Positions 1 through 5,575 of a stretch of DNA of 11,031 nt are shown here, one piece after another. This DNA comes from JBFLVQ01 sp040758525. GTDB taxonomy: Bacteria; Acidobacteriota; Blastocatellia; Chloracidobacteriales; JADJPF01. A program made the translations under genes and the position numbers. The notes beneath the pieces were generated by a model that worked only from the letters and a program-made list of their open reading frames with translations, was not told where the DNA came from and did not search any database. Where the stretch lies: positions 1 through 11,031 of the forward strand of contig JBFLVQ010000290.1 in NCBI GenBank assembly GCA_040758525.1. The letters are read 5' to 3'. Position 1 is the stretch's first letter. Each line of letters begins with the position of its first letter.

Positions 1-1
1 A

Positions 2-145
2 ACACTCTTTGTTACTGCTCCGATCTATGGTCTTACGTTTCTACTCCTGGGGGTGCGCTTCCAAATCTTCTCAATAGAGGAGCAACAGATAGTGAAAGAG
101 ATTTTTCAAAAGATCAGCCGGTTTTTCTTGCCGGTTTCAAATTGA
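2..145 (+). CDS. C-terminal end of a probable oligosaccharide flippase (partial)
   Basis: This is the last 47 codons of a plus-strand gene that begins before the window; the reading frame starts at base 2 and ends at TGA 143-145. The visible residues have a hydrophobic stretch (TLFVTAPIYGLTFLLLGV, residues 1-18), then RFQIFSIEEQQIVKEI and a short basic end (KISRFFLPVSN). A last membrane helix, then an 'R..IFS.EE' turn and an amphipathic cytoplasmic tail, is typical of the C-terminus of MATE/Wzx-like polysaccharide flippases, which move lipid-linked sugar units across the inner membrane. The downstream glycosyltransferases fit that role. The evidence is one helix plus a tail, so another multi-spanning membrane protein remains possible. 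A direct repeat of GCCGGTTT lies inside the coding sequence and seems incidental. Confidence 0.5.
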   Translation, partial: TLFVTAPIYGLTFLLLGVRFQIFSIEEQQIVKEIFQKISRFFLPVSN

Positions 146-153
146 AGGAAAGT

Positions 154-205
154 AAGAAGAGATCCGCTACAAAGATAGTAGTATCTTTGTGGCAAATCTC
201 TTCTT
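154..205. terminator. Long hairpin between convergent genes, probable bidirectional terminator
   Basis: Bases 154-163 (AAGAAGAGAT) pair fully with 196-205 (ATCTCTTCTT). After a 2x2 internal loop (CC/AA), bases 166-177 pair with 182-193, with one G-T wobble, around a GTAG loop (178-181). That gives about 22 base pairs. The element starts 9 nt after the flippase stop and ends 5 nt before the minus-strand stop at 211, as expected for a shared terminator. No clean U-tract follows on the plus strand, and only a loosely T-rich stretch follows on the minus strand. It could instead be an RNA 3'-end stabiliser. Confidence 0.7.
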
Positions 206-210
206 CGTCA

Positions 211-2661
211 CTATTTTGCCAAAGTATAAGTCACCGTGAGTTTTGGCGCAAAACCATTTCCGTATTGGGAATCATAGATGTAGATCGGAGTTGCCGTAGT
301 AGTCAGGGCTCTGATAGCCCAACCCTGATTAATTGCTCTATTAGCCCAAGCGGTAACCGATGGTGTCACATTTAGATTGATTAGGGTGCCGGCCGGCTCA
401 CTGCCAGTAAGCGTCACACTACTATCAGCAGTTGCCAGTACAGCAATAAGTGAGGTAGCAGTATTGCTCCACTTCTTCATCATGCCGTTGCGTGCGTCAC
501 GATAGCCATAAGAGACACCAGCATTGTAGTTGCTAATTGTTGAGCCAGTGAACCACATCCCTAGGCGATCGGGATCCAAGATACGAGCGGCAGCGAGCTG
601 AGTTGCTTGTGAACCATAGATCTTAAGCTGTAGTGTTGCTGATACAATGGTAGCGCCAGTCGGGATCTGGCCTGAACTGTTGCCGATGAGATTCGGCATT
701 GCGATAAGCGTAATATTACCGCTTCTGCTGCCAACACGTCCGTCAAGCGTGGTATCGATGGTATAGGTTGGATAGGTTGTTATTACTCCCACATCATAAG
801 TTGTAGAGGCAAGCTTGCCATCGCCGTTAACAAAACTGATTGTAGTACTGACATTTGATGTTACTTTTATGAGCAGACTGGCGCTGCCAGTCTGACCAGC
901 AACATCCTTAACTGTCAATACCGTGTTGTAGCTGCCTGCTGCCTTATAGATATGTGTCATGGTCTTTCCACTGAAGATCGTACCATCGCCAAAATCCCAT
1001 TTATATTCAGTAATTGCCCCATTAGGCGAGCTTGATGTGCTACCATCAAGTATCACACTAAGGGGTGCAAACCCTGTAGTAACACTGGCAGTCAAGCGTG
1101 CTGTGGGTACTCCTATCACGATAGGTGGGGTAACTGTGATCGTAAGGCTCTTGGATGCGGTCTGATTAGCATTGTCGGTAACAGTGAGCGTAGCCGTAAA
1201 AGTACCAGCATTATTGTAGGTGTGCGTGACAGACGGACCGGTGCCAGTTGTACCGTCTCCAAAAGTCCAGTTATAACTAGTGATCAACCCATTAGGGCTA
1301 CTGGCTGATCCAGTTAGGCTGACATTAAGAGGGGCTGTTCCACTAATGGGAGTGGCACTAGCTGTAACTGTTGGCGGGCCAGGATTAGGTACCCCTGTAT
1401 CCCACAATCCTGTTGGTAATACACCAACATAAACATCATTATGACCGCCACCCCAATCTGAATTGAAAGCGAAGAATTTACCGTCTGGGGAAAGATTGGC
1501 GCGTGGCGTTCGCCAGTATTCACTCAGTGATGAGCGGTGATGAGCAAGGCGCTGAACTTGGCCAGAGCCATCCATTTTAATCAAGAAGATCTCATTGGTA
1601 AATGGCTTGGAATAGTTGGCAGAATAGCTCCTGGTGGAAATTAATGCCCAGTTATCATTCGGTCCACACATGGAAATATGATGATCTGTAGTCCAGTCAG
1701 AAATACCGGAATCGAAGAGTTGGTTCCAGCTTCCTGGTGTTGTGAGTGGTCGCCTGATTAAGCGATTTCCATTGCTCCCCCAAGTATCAGTCTGCACCAA
1801 AATACCTCCTCCGAGATCGGTATGGCCGCCCGCCCGTTCTATATTATTGTAAGCGACCTTAATGCGTTGAGAAGGTGTTTGTGTGGCAAACTTCCAAACA
1901 TAGATCTCTTGCCCGGTACCCATTACCAGATAATTACCATCACGATCCAGACGGCATTCATCAAAACCTGGTACACCATAAGTGGGATTGGTGACATCAA
2001 AGAGATAAGTCTGATCTAACACTTTGTCATATACTACTGCATATTTGATCGCAGAAGTTTCGCTAGGACGCCAGTGAAATGAGAAATAACGATCGTTCGA
2101 GCGCGCCTTCGACATCTGATATACGATTCCCCCAGTTATCCCTACAGCGGCAAAATCTTTAGTAAATACATACTGTTTGGTGACAACATTATAAGCTCTC
2201 AATTGCACATTCGAGAGATAACCGGATATGCCATAGATAATATCCGGATCGGTAGTTGACCAGGTCATACCCTCCCAACGCATCTCTTGACAAGAGCAGT
2301 TAAAAACAGGGTAGAGCTTATTGAAAGCATGAGTAACCGGATCGAAACTATACAGATATGGGTTCCAATCATGCGCAATAATAAGCTTGGTGGAATTGCT
2401 GTTAAAAGCAGGCCAATAGGAGTATGCAATGTTTGAAGTGCCTCCATCAGCAGCGTCGGTAAGACGAATTATCTTGGTACCGAAAACAGGGTCGATATAG
2501 TTTCCTCCTTTAGGTGGTTGCGAAACGGCCCCCGGTGTCTTCGGCTCGTAAGTTGTCAGGGCGGCTTTAACACCATTCTTTAAGGGTACTGCTACACTTA
2601 GTACGAACAGGCTGACAACAATAATTAAAGTACACAATTTCCAGTCTCTAATTTTAAACAC
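211..2661 (-). CDS. Secreted beta-propeller protein with two PKD domains and a DNRLRE-like C-terminus
   Basis: An exported 816-residue protein. Residues 1-34 form a signal peptide: basic start MFKIRDWK, hydrophobic core about 9-27, likely cleavage near VKA-A. Residues about 45-420 resemble a TolB/WD40-type beta-propeller, with DPVFGTKIIRLTDA near 57-70 and a blade motif SPDGKFFAFNSDW at 391-403. Two PKD domains follow (about 430-511 and 519-601), with hallmark YNWTFGDG (463-470) and YKWDFGDG (553-560). The end (about 607-813) resembles the DNRLRE / disaggregatase-related beta-sandwich (ATLQLKIYG, then LNVTPSVTAWANRAINQGWAIR). PKD and DNRLRE modules usually bind surface glycans or proteins; no catalytic site is evident, so adhesion or polymer binding is inferred. 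There is no C-terminal anchor or sorting signal. The start is GTG, preceded by GAGGAGGG, with 4 nt between the GGAGG core and the codon. It is divergent from the kinase gene and convergent with the flippase. Confidence 0.85.
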   Translation of the reverse strand: MFKIRDWKLCTLIIVVSLFVLSVAVPLKNGVKAALTTYEPKTPGAVSQPPKGGNYIDPVFGTKIIRLTDAADGGTSNIAYSYWPAFNSNSTKLIIAHDWNPYLYSFDPVTHAFNKLYPVFNCSCQEMRWEGMTWSTTDPDIIYGISGYLSNVQLRAYNVVTKQYVFTKDFAAVGITGGIVYQMSKARSNDRYFSFHWRPSETSAIKYAVVYDKVLDQTYLFDVTNPTYGVPGFDECRLDRDGNYLVMGTGQEIYVWKFATQTPSQRIKVAYNNIERAGGHTDLGGGILVQTDTWGSNGNRLIRRPLTTPGSWNQLFDSGISDWTTDHHISMCGPNDNWALISTRSYSANYSKPFTNEIFLIKMDGSGQVQRLAHHRSSLSEYWRTPRANLSPDGKFFAFNSDWGGGHNDVYVGVLPTGLWDTGVPNPGPPTVTASATPISGTAPLNVSLTGSASSPNGLITSYNWTFGDGTTGTGPSVTHTYNNAGTFTATLTVTDNANQTASKSLTITVTPPIVIGVPTARLTASVTTGFAPLSVILDGSTSSSPNGAITEYKWDFGDGTIFSGKTMTHIYKAAGSYNTVLTVKDVAGQTGSASLLIKVTSNVSTTISFVNGDGKLASTTYDVGVITTYPTYTIDTTLDGRVGSRSGNITLIAMPNLIGNSSGQIPTGATIVSATLQLKIYGSQATQLAAARILDPDRLGMWFTGSTISNYNAGVSYGYRDARNGMMKKWSNTATSLIAVLATADSSVTLTGSEPAGTLINLNVTPSVTAWANRAINQGWAIRALTTTATPIYIYDSQYGNGFAPKLTVTYTLAK

Positions 2662-2664
2662 ATT

Positions 2665-2672
2665 CCCTCCTC
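2665..2672 (-). promoter_or_regulatory. Strong Shine-Dalgarno of the PKD-protein gene
   Basis: On the minus strand the sequence reads GAGGAGGG, then AAT and the GTG start codon at 2661. This is the best ribosome binding site in the window and fixes the GTG start. An ATG two bases upstream (2663) is in another frame and stops after a dozen codons. Confidence 0.75.
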
Positions 2673-2824
2673 AGATCTGTTTCAACGGATCCGCATTGAA
2701 GCTCTATAAACCTGCCAAGCGTGTAGGTAGACAAAAGACTTCAGCTATTAACAGACTCTCTTTCTCTAGTAACTCGGCGACATTTCTTTGCCCTCAGTAG
2801 CTCCTGATTTAGGGATTGGGTGTT

Positions 2825-2833
2825 TGGTATAAA
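2825..2833 (+). promoter_or_regulatory. Possible extended -10 promoter, plus strand
   Basis: TGGTATAAA matches an extended -10 (TG, one base, TATAAA). No good -35 hexamer lies 16-18 bp upstream; the best placed is TGATTT. If used, it would give the kinase operon a leader of roughly 400 nt that includes the dyads further downstream. Confidence 0.25.
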
Positions 2834-3201
2834 ACGTACAGATGCTACAGCTTGCAAGAAATGGTAGAGACTTTCAGCGCTTAGTGCGCTAACCGGATCA
2901 AGCTGCAAAGCGTCTTATTTTGTGAGTTATACAACCAGAACACTTTTCTAAATTTGGAGTTGCTGATTTGAGCTTCAGTTTTATGATAAAACCCGGGCCA
3001 GCAAAATAGAGTAAATGGCTTAGAAGCAGACTAAAATTTTATTAGGGAAGCGCAAGACCATCTCTATGGCGATAGCTATATTTTTCCTCTTCTGTTATTC
3101 CCAACTCCCATTCACCCTGCCTAAAAGAGGTGTTTTTTTCAGATAGGACAGAGAGCAGGTTTCCATTATGGTTCTCAGTTTATTACGGAACATTAATTAT
3201 C

Positions 3202-3217
3202 TGGCACAGTGGTTGTG
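3202..3217 (+). promoter_or_regulatory. Sigma-54-like promoter element upstream of the kinase gene
   Basis: The sequence TGGCACAGTGGTTGTG matches the sigma-54 consensus TGGCAC-N5-TTGC with exact spacing, except that the nearly invariant -12 C is T. If active, transcription would start near 3228, leaving about 20 nt before the ATG at 3250, which fits that start. A similar element lies upstream of the beta-helix gene. The missing -12 C is the main reason for doubt. Confidence 0.35.
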
Positions 3218-3249
3218 TAGATAATAACTATTTTTATAGTGGGGACATT

Positions 3250-4839
3250 ATGACATCACTAAACCATAAAACGAGAAGTATGTTGGAGACAGCGGCGCAT
3301 CAATTGTGGCCCTATCTTACTGAGTTATCCAACAACTGGAGACAATCTTACCAGCAGATCTACCCTGAAGATCCTGAGCAGATCATTAAGTACCTCAACA
3401 AGTTCAATATGGGTACACTTGCCGACTGTCTCAAGAAGGGCGATCTGGAGGCTTGTTATGAGAAAGTAAGTTACTATGGTCAGCGACTGGCCAAGCTAGG
3501 TGTGCCAGAGAAAAAACTCTCCACTTCACTGCGCCTTTATTTACAAAAAGCCCGGGCACTTTTACGTATGCGTTATCCCGATTCAACCGTTGCCGATCGT
3601 ATTATCAGCGCACTCGAGCAATTACAAATGGTTGAGATGATGGTTGCACATCAGGCTTATTCCAGTATTGAGAGTAAAGGCACAGAAGCGCTCCTCTCCG
3701 TTATGGATGCACAACTAGCGACTGAACAACTCGACGATTTTCTCCATCAATTGCTGCTTCTCTCGATCGAAGCGATGCATGCCACCAATGGACGTATAAT
3801 ACTTATCAATGAAGATCAGCCAGACGAGATCCGTTTCAACCTAGACACAACCCGTCCTTTAGCACGCCGTTATCGTATTGATCGCCATCGCCGCAGACTG
3901 GTCGAGCGCAGCATTCGAAATGCGCTTAAGCAGAATGAACTGAGTTTCTTGCACACTAACGAGCGCAACCTTTCCCCTTCTCGACGCAAACATGTACGCT
4001 CAATCTGGGTCTTTCCCATTAAGCTAAAGACTCAGGCTATTGGTGTACTTCTGCTCCGGTTTGCCAAGCGTTTCGAGTGTCTGCCTAAAGAGCGTGAGTT
4101 GATGGAATCATTATTAGGACGGGCAGTGCTCGCAATCGAGCGAGTATTGCTTATGGAACGACTACGCATTAAAGAGATTCGCATACGTGAACTCACTGAG
4201 TACATTTTGACTTCTCAGGATGAGGAGCGTCGCCGCATTTCACGAGAACTGCATGACGAAACTAGCCATTCCCTGCTTGTGCTTAAGCTCTATCTAGAAA
4301 TGGTTCAGAAAGAATTGCCCTCCTCGCTGATTATTGCTGGCAAGAAAGTGAAAGCAGCAATACAGCTTGTTGAGAAGACTCTCAAAGAGTTGCGCCGGCT
4401 AATATCTGATTTAGGCCCTGCCATGCTTGATGATTACGGTCTGGCGGGTGCGATAAGGTGGTATGTGAAGACGATGCATGACTATTTACCTATGAAGGTT
4501 CATCTCAAAGTGAACATCGAGTTCCAACGGTTGCCACGCAATCTCGAAGTTGCTATCTATCGTATTGTTCAGGAAGCTCTTAACAATGCTGCCCGACACT
4601 CAAAAGCGAGTGAAGTTGCCGTCGGCATATCCTCTGATGCTGAATCAATCGGCATCATCATTAACGACAATGGCATCGGATTTTCAACGGAACGATTGAT
4701 AGAGCTTAAACGCAAGCGAGCATTTGGGCTGTTTGGAATGCAAGAACGTGTATCACTACTAGGCGGCAAATTCTCTCTATCATCTCAGCGAGGCAAGGGT
4801 ACCACCATTGAGATCCGGTTGCCTATGATCGAAAAATAA
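3250..4839 (+). CDS. Soluble GAF-domain sensor histidine kinase, HisKA_3 (NarX/DesK-like) family
   Basis: A cytoplasmic sensor kinase of 529 residues that should autophosphorylate on histidine and pass the phosphate to the regulator encoded next. Residues 1-130 form a helical N-terminal domain without membrane segments, loosely like RsbRD_N-type helical sensor regions. A GAF-like domain covers about 145-300 (LDDFLHQLLLLSIEAMHATNG, then SIWVFPIKLKTQAIGVLLLRF). The HisKA_3 dimerisation domain has the H-box DEERRRISRELHDE with phospho-acceptor H335. The ATPase domain shows an N-box (QEALNNAARHS, 441-451), DNGIGF (473-478), and a GLFGMQERV box (493-501) followed by GKGTTI. The start is ATG 3250, after GGGGA. 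The open frame extends upstream to GTG 3130, but that codon has no Shine-Dalgarno and the sigma-54-like element lies inside the extension. The ligand is unknown; with no transmembrane segment the signal is probably intracellular. Confidence 0.88.
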   Translation: MTSLNHKTRSMLETAAHQLWPYLTELSNNWRQSYQQIYPEDPEQIIKYLNKFNMGTLADCLKKGDLEACYEKVSYYGQRLAKLGVPEKKLSTSLRLYLQKARALLRMRYPDSTVADRIISALEQLQMVEMMVAHQAYSSIESKGTEALLSVMDAQLATEQLDDFLHQLLLLSIEAMHATNGRIILINEDQPDEIRFNLDTTRPLARRYRIDRHRRRLVERSIRNALKQNELSFLHTNERNLSPSRRKHVRSIWVFPIKLKTQAIGVLLLRFAKRFECLPKERELMESLLGRAVLAIERVLLMERLRIKEIRIRELTEYILTSQDEERRRISRELHDETSHSLLVLKLYLEMVQKELPSSLIIAGKKVKAAIQLVEKTLKELRRLISDLGPAMLDDYGLAGAIRWYVKTMHDYLPMKVHLKVNIEFQRLPRNLEVAIYRIVQEALNNAARHSKASEVAVGISSDAESIGIIINDNGIGFSTERLIELKRKRAFGLFGMQERVSLLGGKFSLSSQRGKGTTIEIRLPMIEK

Positions 4840-4848
4840 GGTGTTAAA

Positions 4849-5541
4849 ATGAAAAGAAAGATCAGAATACTTATTACCGATGATCATACCCTCTTTCGTG
4901 AATGTATCCATCATATGCTTGATGCTGTACAGGATATGGAAGTGATCGGAGAGGCTGCCAATACCCGTGAAGCGCTTAATAAAGTTCAAGAATTAGCCCC
5001 TGATGTGATATTGATGGATATCGGTATGCCTGGACGCTCCAGCATTGAAGCGGTACAGCAGATTAAGAAGACACACCCCAACACCAAGATTATTTTTCTT
5101 ACTATGTATGATGACCAGGAATACATTATTCAATGTCTGAAAGCATCTGCGGACGGCTACGTGCTCAAGGATACGCCATCGTCACAACTCATCAATGGAA
5201 TCCGTGAAGTAACGCGCGGTGGGCAGTTTATCAGCCCTCTGCTACTTAAAAAAGTTATGGGTGATTTTCTTGGCGATCGTAAATTGACCGGGTTAAACCC
5301 TGATTATGAAAGACTCACTACGCGTGAGCGCGAGATTCTCAAACTGCTGGCTGAGGGTAATTCGATCAAGGAGATCGCAGCAAATCTCGATATCAGTGAG
5401 CGAACTGCAGCTGTGCATAAGACCAACCTTATGCGCAAACTCAACATTCACAGCCGAACGGAATTGGTCAAGTTCGCCATTCGCAACAAACTTATTAGAG
5501 TCGGCAATGGCAGAGAGCCTGGGTTAAGAAAAAATGGATAA
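4849..5541 (+). CDS. NarL/FixJ-family response regulator
   Basis: A 230-residue DNA-binding response regulator, almost certainly the partner of the kinase that ends 9 nt upstream. The receiver domain (about 5-125) has the acidic pair D11-D12, phospho-acceptor D57 (in VILMDIGMPG), T85, Y104 and K107, so the phosphorylation site is intact. The LuxR-type helix-turn-helix (about 156-216) reads LTTREREILKLLAEGNSIKEIA, then SERTAAVHKTNLMRKLNIHSRTELV, with the usual spacing. The overlapping AAGGTG 5-10 nt upstream is its ribosome site, so translation is probably coupled to the kinase. Targets are not proven; the flanking secreted-protein genes and the glycosyltransferase operon are natural candidates, and the repeated GAGTAAA words and the 7951-7973 dyad are possible binding sites. 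The gene converges on the beta-helix gene with 34 bp between stops. Confidence 0.95.
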   Translation: MKRKIRILITDDHTLFRECIHHMLDAVQDMEVIGEAANTREALNKVQELAPDVILMDIGMPGRSSIEAVQQIKKTHPNTKIIFLTMYDDQEYIIQCLKASADGYVLKDTPSSQLINGIREVTRGGQFISPLLLKKVMGDFLGDRKLTGLNPDYERLTTREREILKLLAEGNSIKEIAANLDISERTAAVHKTNLMRKLNIHSRTELVKFAIRNKLIRVGNGREPGLRKNG

Positions 5542-5575
5542 TAGGAGCGCTTCTGGGTGTCAAAACTAGCAATGG

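Larger units (their letters stand above)
2662..3249. other. Divergent spacer between the PKD-protein and kinase genes
   Basis: This 588-bp spacer holds no convincing gene on either strand. It must contain the promoters of both divergent genes. Visible elements are the minus-strand Shine-Dalgarno (2665-2672), an extended -10-like box (2825-2833), a small dyad AGCGC-TTAGT-GCGCT (2876-2890), an odd-centred palindrome TTTTATGATAAAA (2979-2991) followed at once by CCCGGG (2992-2997), an AGAGTAAATGG word (3008-3018) that recurs in the other divergent spacer, and a sigma-54-like element (3202-3217). Minus-strand promoters could not be placed with confidence; TTGCAA plus 17 nt plus TTTTAT, reading minus near 2830-2858, is the best weak candidate. 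Confidence 0.6.

Noticed and set aside
117..137. Direct repeat GCCGGTTT and CCGG stem near the flippase end
   Set aside because: It is inside coding sequence, and the stem would be only 4 bp; the larger hairpin just downstream is the better terminator.
2700..2715. Minus-strand TGGCAG-GTTTA-TAGA as a third sigma-54-like element, before the PKD gene
   Set aside because: It lacks TTG and the C/T after TGGCA, so it shares only the TGGCA word with the other two.
2828..2858. Minus-strand sigma-70-like pair TTGCAA / TTTTAT upstream of the PKD-protein gene
   Set aside because: Each box matches only four of six consensus positions, and it overlaps a plus-strand candidate; not strong enough to list as a promoter.
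3130..3249. Upstream extension of the kinase frame to GTG 3130, with a hydrophobic segment that could be a membrane helix
   Set aside because: GTG 3130 has no Shine-Dalgarno, while ATG 3250 has GGGGA in front, and the sigma-54-like element lies inside the extension.
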